The position numbers and the translations under genes are program-made. A DNA stretch of 64,000 nt from Endobugula sp965225895 (lineage in GTDB: Bacteria; Pseudomonadota; Gammaproteobacteria; Pseudomonadales; Cellvibrionaceae), in the NCBI GenBank assembly GCA_965225895.1, contig CBDDBR010000011.1, positions 1,116,001 to 1,180,000 on the forward strand. Reading direction: 5' to 3'. Shown here one piece after another: positions 27,510 to 37,147 of the stretch. How positions within the stretch are numbered: position 1 is the first letter of the stretch; the number at the start of each line of letters is the position of its first letter. The notes under the pieces were generated by a model. The model saw nothing but the letters and a program-made list of their open reading frames with translations. It was not told the DNA's origin and did no database searches.

Positions 27510-28304
27510 CTATGACGTTTCGTTAAAAATAACCTGTGTAGGCATAGGCCCTAGTGCAAAAACTAGCTTACATAACTCTAAGTCTTCCGCTTTATAAAAC
27601 ATCTGATCTTGAGTACTAAGATAGTCATATTCTTCTTTTATTTTATGTAATTTCTTTTGTATTTGTTCAAGGCTGTTTTTAGTCATTAAACGACTGGTAG
27701 TGGTAAAGGCATAATCTGGATTCATTTCATTATTAATACAATGCCCTATATAACGCTGATTAATGCCAATAATTAATTCAGACAATGCACCTCCCATACG
27801 CCAGCGCACAGGTAAAGAGATCATAAAACGGTATTTATCACCCGTTAGTAATTCAATAATTTCTAACTTTTCTAAGGCTCGTAATTGCATGTATAACGTT
27901 TCTTTCTCTATATTCAATAAACGTTGAATACTACTAATATCTAACTGCGAAAGTAAAAATACTAATAAGATAAATAAAGGTTTATTTGCTGCTAACACAC
28001 GCTCGGTTGCTTCAGGTAAAAACTCGGGGACTTTCTTGGCGCGCTGCTGCATTTGAATCAATTCATCAACGCTCACGTCAATAATGGAGCAAATTTCAAA
28101 CAATCGGCTCATTTTGCAATCTTTATCCTTAAATAAGCGTTTAATTGAAACTTCACTCATATTCATTTCTATAGCTAACTGGCGATATGTGTAACCTCGC
28201 GCTTTGATCGCTTGCTTCAGTAATAAGAATAAACTCTCTCTTAACTTATCGTCATTTTCACCGTCAGCAGATTTATTCGCTGATACAATTGATAATTTAG
28301 TCAT
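27510..28304 (-). CDS. XRE-family transcriptional regulator
   Basis: The 264-residue protein has a Cro/C1-type helix-turn-helix near residues 25-85 (LLLKQAIKARGYTYRQLAIEMNMSEVSIKRLFKDKDCKMSRLFEICSIIDVSVDELI). A long C-terminal region of unknown fold follows, with a possible second winged-helix-like segment (SIQRLLNIEKETLYMQLRALEKLEIIELLTGDKYRF). It is divergent from the secreted SMP-30 gene, and the shared 110-bp region contains a palindrome (28324-28348) and a third half-site over its own ribosome binding site. Autoregulation and control of the neighbour are likely. The ligand is unknown. Confidence 0.82.
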   Translation of the reverse strand: MTKLSIVSANKSADGENDDKLRESLFLLLKQAIKARGYTYRQLAIEMNMSEVSIKRLFKDKDCKMSRLFEICSIIDVSVDELIQMQQRAKKVPEFLPEATERVLAANKPLFILLVFLLSQLDISSIQRLLNIEKETLYMQLRALEKLEIIELLTGDKYRFMISLPVRWRMGGALSELIIGINQRYIGHCINNEMNPDYAFTTTSRLMTKNSLEQIQKKLHKIKEEYDYLSTQDQMFYKAEDLELCKLVFALGPMPTQVIFNETS

Positions 28305-28307
28305 TTT

Positions 28308-28348
28308 GATACTTTACCTCTAAAAAAGTATCACATAAAGATACTTTT
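28308..28348. promoter_or_regulatory. Palindromic operator candidate for the XRE regulator
   Basis: AAAAGTATC (28324-28332) and GATACTTTT (28340-28348) form a perfect 9-bp inverted repeat around ACATAAA. A third half-site GATACTTT sits at 28308-28315, overlapping the leader of the XRE gene. Three copies of the same octamer in 41 bp between divergent regulator and target is the usual look of an autoregulated operator. Confidence 0.65.
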
Positions 28349-28414
28349 AATGAAAAACTTCACATTTAGAATCAAATATATCACAATACAGCTCTCGAAA
28401 CCTAGAAGGAAAAA

Positions 28415-29290
28415 ATGATGAACCCATTATTACGCTGTACCACTATTGCTTCGATCTCTCTTATTGCTTTGCTATCTCAAAACACTATTGCACAACCAGA
28501 AAAAGCGTGGAGCCTAGAAGGCTTTGATGAACCCGAATCAGTTCAACCTCATCCCACTAAACCCTTACTTTACGTATCCAACATTAACGGTAAGCCTACC
28601 GAACTCAACGGTAAAGGCTATATCAGCTTATTATCAAGTGATGGCAAAGTGATTCGTCATGGATGGGTAATGGGCGGAATGGATGCACCTAAAGGCTTGG
28701 GTATTGACGATACGTACTTATATGTTGCCGATATGCAAACCTTACATATTATTGACCACGAACAAGGTAAGTTAATTAAATCAATTAAAGCTGACAGTAG
28801 CGTCATGCTCAATGATGTAGTGGTTGATGATAAAGGGGTTGTTTATATTAGTGATTTACTGGGCGGTGGTATTTATACCTACACGAATGATACCTTATCA
28901 CAGTGGGTTAGCAGCGCTGACTTACCCCACCCTAACGGCCTCTTTTTTGCCAACAACACTCTCATCGTGGGCACATGGGGCGAAGGGCTAAAAGACGACT
29001 TTACCACTGAAAAGTTAGGCAGCTTATACACCATTGACCGCAGCAATAAACGTATCACGCCTTACAAAAATGCAGAGCTTATTGGCAACTTAGACGGTGT
29101 AGCCGCCACTAAAAATGCGTTTATTATTAGCGATTGGATGAGTGGTAATATTTTTAAATATGAAAACAAAAAAACATCACTGCTATTTAATGCTGGACAG
29201 TTTTCGGCAGATATAGCAATCAAAGGCAAGCATTTATACGTGCCTATGATGTTTTCTAAACGTATTGATACTTACACAATTGGTGAGTAA
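28415..29290 (+). CDS. Exported SMP-30/gluconolactonase-like beta-propeller protein
   Basis: The 291-residue product starts with a signal peptide (LLRCTTIASISLIALLSQNTIA, cleavage around residue 26), so it should act in the periplasm. The rest is a six-bladed propeller of the SMP-30 type. All four metal-ligand positions look intact: E41 (EPESV), N133 (MLNDV), N174 (HPNGL) and D227 (NLDGV). SMP-30 enzymes hydrolyse lactones or phosphoesters with divalent metals; the substrate here is unknown. AAGGAA precedes the ATG. Regulated, I infer, by the divergent XRE protein. Confidence 0.8.
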   Translation: MMNPLLRCTTIASISLIALLSQNTIAQPEKAWSLEGFDEPESVQPHPTKPLLYVSNINGKPTELNGKGYISLLSSDGKVIRHGWVMGGMDAPKGLGIDDTYLYVADMQTLHIIDHEQGKLIKSIKADSSVMLNDVVVDDKGVVYISDLLGGGIYTYTNDTLSQWVSSADLPHPNGLFFANNTLIVGTWGEGLKDDFTTEKLGSLYTIDRSNKRITPYKNAELIGNLDGVAATKNAFIISDWMSGNIFKYENKKTSLLFNAGQFSADIAIKGKHLYVPMMFSKRIDTYTIGE

Positions 29291-29297
29291 AACAACC

Positions 29298-29330
29298 AAC
29301 CGCTTACTTTTTAAAAGTAAGCGGTTTTTT
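29298..29330 (+). terminator. Terminator after the exported SMP-30 gene
   Basis: AACCGCTTACTTTT (29298-29311) pairs with AAAAGTAAGCGGTT (29313-29326), followed by TTTT. It stands between two converging genes and may also serve the SPFH gene on the minus strand, where the T-run is poorer (GGTTGTTTT). Confidence 0.85.
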
Positions 29331-29337
29331 ATAATAA

Positions 29338-30699
29338 CTACTTAGTAATTTCACGATCGTAATTCAGTCTTTTTGCAGCATCTAATGTCAAAATTTGCAT
29401 GAAAGCCTTAGTTTCCGTATCACTACCAACAGGAGCACCGCCTTGACCAGCACCAAAAACATTATTAGGTACATTTCTGCGTGCAAAAGCATCAGCCCAC
29501 AAACGCTGTATTTGTACCTCTGCTTCTAGCTTTTGAGCCAGTGCGTTATCTGCTTCTAGAATAACTTTCTTTTGATAAGCTTCGGCTTCGGCTAATGTTC
29601 TTTGTGTTTCAGCCTCAATTCTTGCTTTTTCTAAATTAATTTCTGCTGTTTCTTTAGCGATACCCGCTTGAGCTTTTAATTTTTCTGCTCCAGTAATAGC
29701 CAGTTGCTTATCTGTTTCCGCTTCTGTTGTTTTTTGTATTTGTTCAACTTTTGCTTTTGCTTGGCGCTCAGCCACTTCACGTTCACCACGAGCAATTGCC
29801 AATAAACGCTGCTCCTCTTCTTGCACACGTTGCTCACGAGCAATTGCACGATCGGCTGATGCTTTTTGCTTTAATTGCATACGCTCAATAAATTTTTGGT
29901 TTGGATTCATATCTGTTACTAATGCAGAGACTACCGTAATACCAAAATCCACAAAACGTTGAGATTTACGCTTAGGCTGACCGTCACGATCAATTACTTT
30001 TTTAACCACAAAAATCGTTTTACTATCTTCGCCATACTGCTCTTGATCTTTACCTAAAGAAGCATTCGCAGAACCTGCTGTAGATCGTGTAGAACGTACC
30101 GACACCTCTTCACGCTTAACTAGGAAAATACCACCACTCATTTGATTCTCAAATTCTGAGTTAAATTCCGTTCGACCACCTGCATAATATTCTTCGGCGG
30201 CCATTAACGAAGCATTCGCCTGTAATGTTTCTTTAAACGCAGGTAATAGCGCTGTGCGTAATAAATTTTCTGGCGAACGATACTCGTGAGCTAGCTTTAA
30301 AAAAGACATTTCATCAGAAGGAATTGAAAAACGTACAGTGGCTTCAGCATGTGCATCAACCTGATCTAAAAACATAATACTTAGCGGCGGCAAGGTTGCA
30401 GAGGCATGACCAGAGTCACTTTCGGCTCTAATCGCACCATCACCTGCACCTCTAACAGCCTGTACAGTCATTGCACGTTTCCATGAGTTATAACGACCAA
30501 ATGGATAAAATTTATAGCCCACTTCAGTTACTACAGCTTCATTACCTGTCACTGTTCGTACATGATAGATATAGCCAGGCTCAGCATAGAAAAATGAATT
30601 AGAAATGATATAGAGTAAAACTAGTGCGATGACTCCACCAGTCACGGCTTTAACAATTAAGTGAGGGTTTGATTTAATTAAATCACGCGCTTCAGACAT
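29338..30699 (-). CDS. SPFH/Band 7 domain membrane-anchored protein
   Basis: The 453-residue protein has one N-terminal membrane segment (about residues 16-36, VKAVTGGVIALVLLYIISNSFFY). A Band 7/SPFH domain follows (about 40-280, including VRFSIPSDEMSFLKLAHEYRSPENLLRTALLPAFKETL). Then comes a long Ala/Glu/Lys/Arg-rich coiled coil (about 280-415). This is the flotillin/HflK-like layout used for oligomeric membrane microdomain scaffolds. No partner NfeD or HflC gene is adjacent. Transcribed with the polyamine genes on the same strand but without a proven link. Confidence 0.85.
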   Translation of the reverse strand: MSEARDLIKSNPHLIVKAVTGGVIALVLLYIISNSFFYAEPGYIYHVRTVTGNEAVVTEVGYKFYPFGRYNSWKRAMTVQAVRGAGDGAIRAESDSGHASATLPPLSIMFLDQVDAHAEATVRFSIPSDEMSFLKLAHEYRSPENLLRTALLPAFKETLQANASLMAAEEYYAGGRTEFNSEFENQMSGGIFLVKREEVSVRSTRSTAGSANASLGKDQEQYGEDSKTIFVVKKVIDRDGQPKRKSQRFVDFGITVVSALVTDMNPNQKFIERMQLKQKASADRAIAREQRVQEEEQRLLAIARGEREVAERQAKAKVEQIQKTTEAETDKQLAITGAEKLKAQAGIAKETAEINLEKARIEAETQRTLAEAEAYQKKVILEADNALAQKLEAEVQIQRLWADAFARRNVPNNVFGAGQGGAPVGSDTETKAFMQILTLDAAKRLNYDREITK

Positions 30700-30787
30700 A
30701 GTTAATTCCCTTTAATAGTAGTAAAGTTGAATAACTATTATGCACTATTCAAGAATACTCAACCAGTAAAACACGCTACTTAATCCT

Positions 30788-31963
30788 TTATGACAATCGC
30801 CCCATAAAGTCCTCATAAGTAAATTCACGAATCACATTGAGATTACCTGTATCCGAGTTCCAAATCGCGATAGCGGGTAAGGCTACCCCGTTAAAGGTGG
30901 TGGTTTTTACCATGGTGTAATGTGCCATATCGTCAAACATTACGCGATCACCTTCAGCCAAAGGCTGCGTGAAGCTATAGTCACCTATTACATCACCCGC
31001 TAGGCATGTCATGCCACCCAGACGATAGCTATTCTCGTATTGTGTGGCCTCACCAGCCATCACCCCACGACTTAGAGCTATATCTGCACGATATGGCATT
31101 TCTAGCGTATCAGGCATATGACAGGTGGCTGATGTATCTAGTATCACTTGTGGGCGATCGGTGTAATTAACATCTAAGACTTCGCTTACGAGAACACCTG
31201 AGCGTATCGCAATGGCTTCACCCGGTTCTAAATACACTTGTACGTGGTGCTTTTTTGAGAAAGCCTTAATGAGTTCAATGAGGCCTTCAACATCGTAATC
31301 GGGATGAGAAATATGATGACCACCACCAAAATTTACCCATTGCATATGGGGTAAATAATCGGCAAATTTTTCTTCGATGACTGCAAGCGTACGACGTAAA
31401 GGTTCGAGACCTTGTTCGCATAAGGTATGAAAATGTAAGCCTGTAATACCTGTTAGGTCTTGACCTGAAAATTCGCTTAATGGAATTCCCAAACGTGAAC
31501 CCGCAGCACAAGGGTCGTATATATCTACGCTACCTTCTGAGTGCTGCGGGTTAATACGTAAACCACATTGCACAGACGATGCTAACACTTGTGTTTGGTA
31601 TTTTTGCCATTGCGAAAAGCTATTAAATATAATGTGATCGGCCATTGGCAAAATATGATTAAACTCTTTTTGACTAAAGGCTGCAGAAAATACATGCACT
31701 TCACCGCCAAATTGTTCTTTACCTAAACGCGCTTCGTGGTACCCACTGGCGCAGGTGCCCGATAAATAGCGTGAAATTAGTGGCGCAAGTGACCAGCATG
31801 AAAATGCTTTTAGCGCAGCTAATATTTTTGCTCCGCTGCGTACTTGTACATCATGTAATATTTTTATATTACGCTCAATCGCGACTTCGTCGATCACAAA
31901 GCAAGGAGACGGTACGCGAGTAGGATCAAAGGTTGTGAACGTATCGGCCTGCATTTTTTTCAT
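30788..31963 (-). CDS. nspC: Carboxynorspermidine/carboxyspermidine decarboxylase NspC
   Basis: A PLP fold-type III decarboxylase that removes the carboxyl group from carboxy(nor)spermidine to give (nor)spermidine. The 391-residue protein shows PSPCFVIDE at the N-terminus, PLP lysine K52 in LAALKAFSCW, FGGGHHISHPDYD and the EPGEAIA motif. The ATG used here is one base beyond the stop of the preceding gene (TAA-T-ATG), which suggests re-initiation; a GTG overlapping that stop by 14 bases is an alternative. Confidence 0.94.
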   Translation of the reverse strand: MKKMQADTFTTFDPTRVPSPCFVIDEVAIERNIKILHDVQVRSGAKILAALKAFSCWSLAPLISRYLSGTCASGYHEARLGKEQFGGEVHVFSAAFSQKEFNHILPMADHIIFNSFSQWQKYQTQVLASSVQCGLRINPQHSEGSVDIYDPCAAGSRLGIPLSEFSGQDLTGITGLHFHTLCEQGLEPLRRTLAVIEEKFADYLPHMQWVNFGGGHHISHPDYDVEGLIELIKAFSKKHHVQVYLEPGEAIAIRSGVLVSEVLDVNYTDRPQVILDTSATCHMPDTLEMPYRADIALSRGVMAGEATQYENSYRLGGMTCLAGDVIGDYSFTQPLAEGDRVMFDDMAHYTMVKTTTFNGVALPAIAIWNSDTGNLNVIREFTYEDFMGRLS

Positions 31964-31964
31964 A

Positions 31965-33182
31965 TTATGCGCAATCACTTAAGTCAAACGACTCTAATTC
32001 TACGGTTGTCCACGGTAAACCGTATTGATTCATGGCTTCCATAAATGGATCGGGGTCTAGCTGTTCCATATTCCATACTCCCGCTTGCATCCAGTGGCCT
32101 TCTATCATCATTTTTGCACCAATCATTGCAGGTACGCCTGTAGTATATGAAATGGCTTGCGAATTTACTTCGGCGTAACAGGCTTCGTGATCACAAATAT
32201 TATAGGTATATATTATTTTTTCTTTACCGTCTTTAAGCCCTTTTACCACGCAGCCAATACATGTTTTACCCTTTGTTCTTGGCCCTAAGCTGGCGGGGTC
32301 AGGCAACAAAGCGCGTAAGAATTGAATAGGCACAATATCAGTACCGTTAAAGTTAACGGGTTCAATACCTGTCATACCTACATTACCTAATACTTCTAAA
32401 TGCTTAAGGTAATTATCAGAAAAACTCATCCAAAATTGGGCACGCTCTAAGCTAGGAAAATGCTTACTGAGTGATTCTAATTCTTCGTGATACATGCGAT
32501 AAATGGAATATGTACCTACGTTTTCAGGACAGGTGAAATGTGCTTTTTTTGACATGGCAGGTGTTGCAACGAATTCACCTTTTTCCCAATGACGGCATTC
32601 AGCAGTAACTTCGCGAATATTAATTTCTGGATTAAAGTTAGTCGCAAATGGATAGCCATGATCGCCACCATTCACATCAATAATATCCAGCTCGTGTATC
32701 TCATCAAAATGATGTTTGGCAATATGTGCTGTAAACATATTGGTTGCACCAGGATCAAAACCTGAACCGAGCAATGCCATTAACCCAGCTTCTTTAAATT
32801 TTTCTTGGTATGCCCACTGCCATTTATATTCAAACTTGGCTTCATCTAACGGTTCGTAATTAGCCGTATCCATATAATGCACACCCGTTTCTAAACAGGC
32901 ATCCATAATTGTCAGGTCTTGGTACGGTAACGCAACGTTAATTACCATAAACGGCTGCTCTTTCGTAAACAATGCGATTAGTTCAGGTACACTGTCTGCA
33001 TCTACCTGTACGGTGCGAAATTGCTGACCCGTTTTTTCTTTTACTTGTTTGGCAATAGCATCACACTTTGATTGTGTGCGACTGGCCAATACAACATCGG
33101 TAAAAACATTCGGCAATTGTGCACATTTGTGAGCAACCACGCCGCCTACGCCACCCGCACCAATAATAATGACTTTAGACAT
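31965..33182 (-). CDS. Carboxynorspermidine synthase (saccharopine dehydrogenase-like)
   Basis: An NADPH-dependent reductase of 405 residues that condenses aspartate beta-semialdehyde with diaminopropane or putrescine to form carboxynorspermidine or carboxyspermidine. It has an N-terminal Rossmann motif (VIIIGAGGVGGVVAHKC), the HYMDTANYEP and GSGFDPGATNMFTAH segments and NVGTYSIYRMYHEE. The direct coupling to nspC distinguishes it from lysine-pathway saccharopine dehydrogenases. Good GAGGAAACAATA ribosome binding site. Confidence 0.93.
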   Translation of the reverse strand: MSKVIIIGAGGVGGVVAHKCAQLPNVFTDVVLASRTQSKCDAIAKQVKEKTGQQFRTVQVDADSVPELIALFTKEQPFMVINVALPYQDLTIMDACLETGVHYMDTANYEPLDEAKFEYKWQWAYQEKFKEAGLMALLGSGFDPGATNMFTAHIAKHHFDEIHELDIIDVNGGDHGYPFATNFNPEINIREVTAECRHWEKGEFVATPAMSKKAHFTCPENVGTYSIYRMYHEELESLSKHFPSLERAQFWMSFSDNYLKHLEVLGNVGMTGIEPVNFNGTDIVPIQFLRALLPDPASLGPRTKGKTCIGCVVKGLKDGKEKIIYTYNICDHEACYAEVNSQAISYTTGVPAMIGAKMMIEGHWMQAGVWNMEQLDPDPFMEAMNQYGLPWTTVELESFDLSDCA

Positions 33183-33267
33183 TATTGTTTCCTCAATACA
33201 ATGGTTAATTCATATTTATCTATATCAACGTTTTATCTATATTGACACTAAGAATATAGTGAAAATA

Positions 33268-35205
33268 TTACTCTTCGTAATAGGTATAGCCTTGTAAGCT
33301 CGCTGCAAAATCGTTGAGTATTTTTTGCCGTTGACTCACGGTAATTTTTCCTGTTTTCACCGCTTTTTCTGCTATATCACGGAATCGGCGCTTAATCACA
33401 TCGGGCTGATACTCCACGTAGCTCAGTACATTGGCAATACTGTCACCTTCAAGTTCTGTGACCACATCAAAACTACTGTCGTGGTTGATACGAATACTCG
33501 CAACATTGGTATCGCCAAATAAATTATGTAAATCCCCTAGGGTTTCTTGATAGGCGCCCACTAAAAAAACACCTAAATAATAATCTTCATTATCTTTTAA
33601 GCTATGTAATGGCAAGGTGTTACGCACACCATCTTCAGCGATAAAGTGATCTATCTTGCCATCACAATCACAGGTGAGATCGGCAATAATCGCCTCACGA
33701 GTAGGTTCTGTATTTAATCGATGTATCGGCATAATAGGAAAAATTTGATCAATAGCCCATGCATCAGGCAATGATTGAAACACACTAAAATTACCGTAAT
33801 AGATATCTGCTAACTCTTCACCTAAACGTTCAAGATCACTAGGAATACGATCCAATGTTGGCAATACATTAACGATGCGATGCATAACACTAAGAAAAAT
33901 ATTTTCACCTAATGCACGGTCACGTAATGAAATTTGTCCACGCCGAAATAGCTCGCGAATTTCATCACGGTAATGTACCGCATCATTGTAATTTTCTTGT
34001 AAACGATGCCCTCGAATGGGCTCTACACCTACACCACTGGCCACATGAAATAAATTATGAATTAATTCATGCTGCTCTTCGCCAAGTTGTTGCGGTAATG
34101 GTTGTGGATCAAAGTGGCTCACGTCGAGTATGTTAAATAATAATACCGACGAATACGCCACTGTTGCCCTGCCCGACTCGGTAATAATAACGGGATGAGG
34201 AATTGATAATGGGTCTAAGGCTTCCATAATTGATTCAACAATATCAACACAGTATTCATCTAATGAATAATTCATACTATGCGTATTGTTACTTTGACTG
34301 CCGTCATAATCAACGGCCAAACCACCGCCTAAATCAATATATTGTAATGGCACGCCTTCTTGTACGAGTTCAACATAATAGCGACATGCTTCTAACATAC
34401 CGCCACGAATGTTACGAATATTGGGTAATTGGGAACCTAGGTGAAAATGCAATAATTGCAAGCAATCGAGCATATCTGCTGCTTTAAGCTGTTCAGTTAA
34501 TGTCATTAATTGAATGGTATTTAGCCCAAAAATACTACGATCGCCGCTATCTTCACTCCAATGGCCGTCAACTTTTGATGCTAATTTTAAACGCACACCC
34601 AATAAAGGGTTAACACCTAACACTTGGCTACGCTGAATAATAATAGGTAATTCGCTAGGCGTTTCTATTACAAAAAAGCAGCGTACACCCAATGTAATAG
34701 CGTGCAAACCCAAATCAATAAACTCTGCATCTTTGTAACCGTTACAGATAATATAGGCATCGTTATCCGTAATATGCGACAACGCAATAATTAGCTCGGC
34801 TTTACTGCCCGCTTCTAGACCGTGGTTATATCGGCTACCAAAATGAGATATTTCTTCTATCACATGATGCTGCTGATTCACTTTTATAGGAAACACACCA
34901 CGATAGTGATTTTGATAACCGTAAGAGTCAATGGCTTTAGCAAAGGCTTCATTAAGACAAGAAATACGGTGATCTAATAGGTTTTCTATACGCAGCTGCA
35001 CAGGCATTTCTAAGCCACGTTCACGCAGGCCAGCGATCACATCAATAAACGATACTTGTGCACTTTGTGCACCTGAAATAGACGGTGCAATAATATTAAC
35101 ATTACCGTCATCAGCAATACGGAAATATGGGTTACCCCAGTTTTTTATGCCGTAAAGATCCGCCGCGTCATGAATTGACCACGGGGTATGTGGAATACTT
35201 TTCAA
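33268..35205 (-). CDS. speA: Biosynthetic arginine decarboxylase SpeA
   Basis: Converts arginine to agmatine, the first step to putrescine via SpeB. The 645-residue PLP enzyme (E. coli 658) has K108 in FPIKVNQQHHV, HFHLGSQLPNIRNI and YIDLGGGLAVDYDGS motifs and the C-terminal helical bundle. The start is a TTG: the frame has no ATG or GTG between it and the upstream in-frame stop, and AGGAG lies ten bases before it. E. coli SpeA has a longer N-terminus. Confidence 0.95.
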   Translation of the reverse strand: MKSIPHTPWSIHDAADLYGIKNWGNPYFRIADDGNVNIIAPSISGAQSAQVSFIDVIAGLRERGLEMPVQLRIENLLDHRISCLNEAFAKAIDSYGYQNHYRGVFPIKVNQQHHVIEEISHFGSRYNHGLEAGSKAELIIALSHITDNDAYIICNGYKDAEFIDLGLHAITLGVRCFFVIETPSELPIIIQRSQVLGVNPLLGVRLKLASKVDGHWSEDSGDRSIFGLNTIQLMTLTEQLKAADMLDCLQLLHFHLGSQLPNIRNIRGGMLEACRYYVELVQEGVPLQYIDLGGGLAVDYDGSQSNNTHSMNYSLDEYCVDIVESIMEALDPLSIPHPVIITESGRATVAYSSVLLFNILDVSHFDPQPLPQQLGEEQHELIHNLFHVASGVGVEPIRGHRLQENYNDAVHYRDEIRELFRRGQISLRDRALGENIFLSVMHRIVNVLPTLDRIPSDLERLGEELADIYYGNFSVFQSLPDAWAIDQIFPIMPIHRLNTEPTREAIIADLTCDCDGKIDHFIAEDGVRNTLPLHSLKDNEDYYLGVFLVGAYQETLGDLHNLFGDTNVASIRINHDSSFDVVTELEGDSIANVLSYVEYQPDVIKRRFRDIAEKAVKTGKITVSQRQKILNDFAASLQGYTYYEE

Positions 35206-35280
35206 AGATAGATTTCTCCTAGCGAACTAGACAATAATGGCATACACAGGGCTGTGTAATACCACAACTCGCATTCTCGT

Positions 35281-36372
35281 TTACGAGGCAGTAAACGATA
35301 GCATTCTATTTAAAGGCTTCATGGCTTGCTGCCCAAGTACGGTATCAACAAACACTTCATCGTTACCATTCTCTAATGCACTTACCACTTTTTCTAAGCT
35401 GTTCATCGCCATCCACGGACAGTTGGCACAGCTACGACATGTTGCCCCACTACCGCCTGTAGGTGCAATATAAAAATGCTTTTCTGGACTTAATTGCTGC
35501 ATTTTATAAAAAATACCTTCATCGGTAGCCACGATAAATTTATCTTGCGCCATTGTTTGTGACGCTTTAATCAGCTGCGAGGTTGAGCCAACCACATCAG
35601 CCACATCAACAACCGCTTGTGGCGATTCAGGGTGAACCAATACCACCGCGTCAGGATGAACCGCTTTAAGGTCTTCAATCCCTTTGGCTTTAAATTCTTC
35701 ATGAACGATGCAAGCACCATCCCATAACAGCATATCGGCGCCTGTTTTACGCTGAACATAGTCCCCTAAATGCTTATCGGGTGCCCAAATGAGTTTTTTA
35801 CCTTCACTGTCTAAATGATCAACTACTTGTAAGGCAATACTCGATGTTACCACCCAGTCAGCACGCGCCTTAACAGCAGCAGACGTATTTGCGTAAACCA
35901 CGACTTCACGGTCGGGGTGTTGATCACAAAAAGCCGAAAAATCATCGACAGGACACCCTAAATCCAGAGAGCAAGTCGCTTCTAAGGTAGGCATTAACAC
36001 ACGTTTTTCAGGCGTTAAGATCTTGGCTGTTTCGCCCATAAATTTAACACCCGCAACAATTAACGTATCGGCTGCATGCTGTTGTCCAAAACGTGCCATT
36101 TCGAGTGAATCGGCCACACAACCACCCGTTTCTTCAGCTAAAGCCTGAATAATAGGGTCTGTATAATAATGCGCCACAATCACTGCATTATGTGCCGCTA
36201 ACAAGGCTTTAATCTTCTCTTTATAAGCTGCGACCTCTGATTCAGAGTATTTATCTTGAGTCACACCAACTAAATGGTTTTTTACCAACTCGCGGGTTTT
36301 ATCCATATAGGCAGGTACAGTTGAAGAATCAGCAGTCATAAGGGGTGTAGCCATTGGTTTTGGGGCGGGCAT
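35281..36372 (-). CDS. nadA: Quinolinate synthase NadA
   Basis: A [4Fe-4S] enzyme that condenses iminoaspartate with dihydroxyacetone phosphate in NAD synthesis. The product has AVIVAHYYTDPIIQALAEETGG, VKFMGETAKIL, the LGCPVDDF motif and the C-terminal CRSCANCPWMAMN cluster region. The start is uncertain: the frame is open to 36450 with several ATGs (36450, 36372, 36354, 36339) and none has a ribosome binding site. 36372 (363 residues) gives a length closest to the family. Confidence 0.93.
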   Translation of the reverse strand: MPAPKPMATPLMTADSSTVPAYMDKTRELVKNHLVGVTQDKYSESEVAAYKEKIKALLAAHNAVIVAHYYTDPIIQALAEETGGCVADSLEMARFGQQHAADTLIVAGVKFMGETAKILTPEKRVLMPTLEATCSLDLGCPVDDFSAFCDQHPDREVVVYANTSAAVKARADWVVTSSIALQVVDHLDSEGKKLIWAPDKHLGDYVQRKTGADMLLWDGACIVHEEFKAKGIEDLKAVHPDAVVLVHPESPQAVVDVADVVGSTSQLIKASQTMAQDKFIVATDEGIFYKMQQLSPEKHFYIAPTGGSGATCRSCANCPWMAMNSLEKVVSALENGNDEVFVDTVLGQQAMKPLNRMLSFTAS

Positions 36373-36713
36373 TTTATCAATAATATTCTGGATATGCGAG
36401 AGTCTACCCTGACTTATATATCGGAATCTATCACTACACTTACTTGTCATCGAAGAGGATAGCCCGACACATTTTCACAAGACTTTTATGACTTTAGACT
36501 CTTTAAATCAACCCAGAACGGCCAATATATGGGGATATATCGCATAATAATACGGTATTTTGAAGCGTATAGATGTAGTACATAGATGTAGCGCATAACA
36601 ACCGCTCACTTGCATCATTTGATGAGCGTAACGGCTGCTATCTCTTTAATAATAAGCGATTGCAATACCTCAAAGCAGCTTTGTCATCGCTGTATAAATA
36701 CATCTGTTATTTT
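36373..36713. other. 341-bp region upstream of nadA
   Basis: No gene is supported. It holds the nadA leader and promoter (leftward) and the 3' end of the monooxygenase-like transcript. A CATCA-TT-TGATG inverted repeat occurs near 36612-36625. I see no clear terminator with a T-run. Confidence 0.5.
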
Positions 36714-37082
36714 TTATTCTGTACAAAGGTTTGGGACTGCAACTTTACTGAATAAATGGGGCGAGGTGGTCGCCGATGAGGGGTAGGCTTTTAGAGTTTC
36801 TTGAAACTCAGGGTGAGCAAAAGCATTTCTAAAGTCTTCAACTGAATCCCATACCGCGTAGTTCATAAACACAGTGCTGCCTGCTATACCGCGGTGTAAC
36901 TGAGTCGAAATATATCCGGGCTGTTTTTTCATCCAATTCGCATCGTTTTCCCATGCTTTTATTAGTGCGGGTATATCCTCTTCCGCCACATTAAAAATAT
37001 TTACAAGTACAACAGGTGATTGCTCTGTATTTAATTGTTCAAATATCGGTACTTTCTTATCAAGAGGGTGTATATCAATCAT
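36714..37082 (-). CDS. Antibiotic biosynthesis monooxygenase (ABM)-like protein
   Basis: A 122-residue dimeric alpha-beta barrel candidate. VVLVNIFNVAEEDIPALIKAWENDANWMKKQPGYISTQLHRGI and FMNYAVWDSVEDFRNAFAHPEF are the typical ABM blocks. Such proteins include quinol monooxygenases and haem-handling enzymes; the substrate here is unknown. TGGAGACA precedes the ATG. It follows a membrane protein on the same strand and is divergent from a MarR regulator, whose paired operators lie upstream, so oxidant or aromatic-compound response is plausible. Confidence 0.75.
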   Translation of the reverse strand: MIDIHPLDKKVPIFEQLNTEQSPVVLVNIFNVAEEDIPALIKAWENDANWMKKQPGYISTQLHRGIAGSTVFMNYAVWDSVEDFRNAFAHPEFQETLKAYPSSATTSPHLFSKVAVPNLCTE

Positions 37083-37147
37083 ATAATGTCTCCAGTAAAT
37101 AAATTAGTAGTATGTAAATTGTTATGAGTGTGAGCACAACCCTCTGC

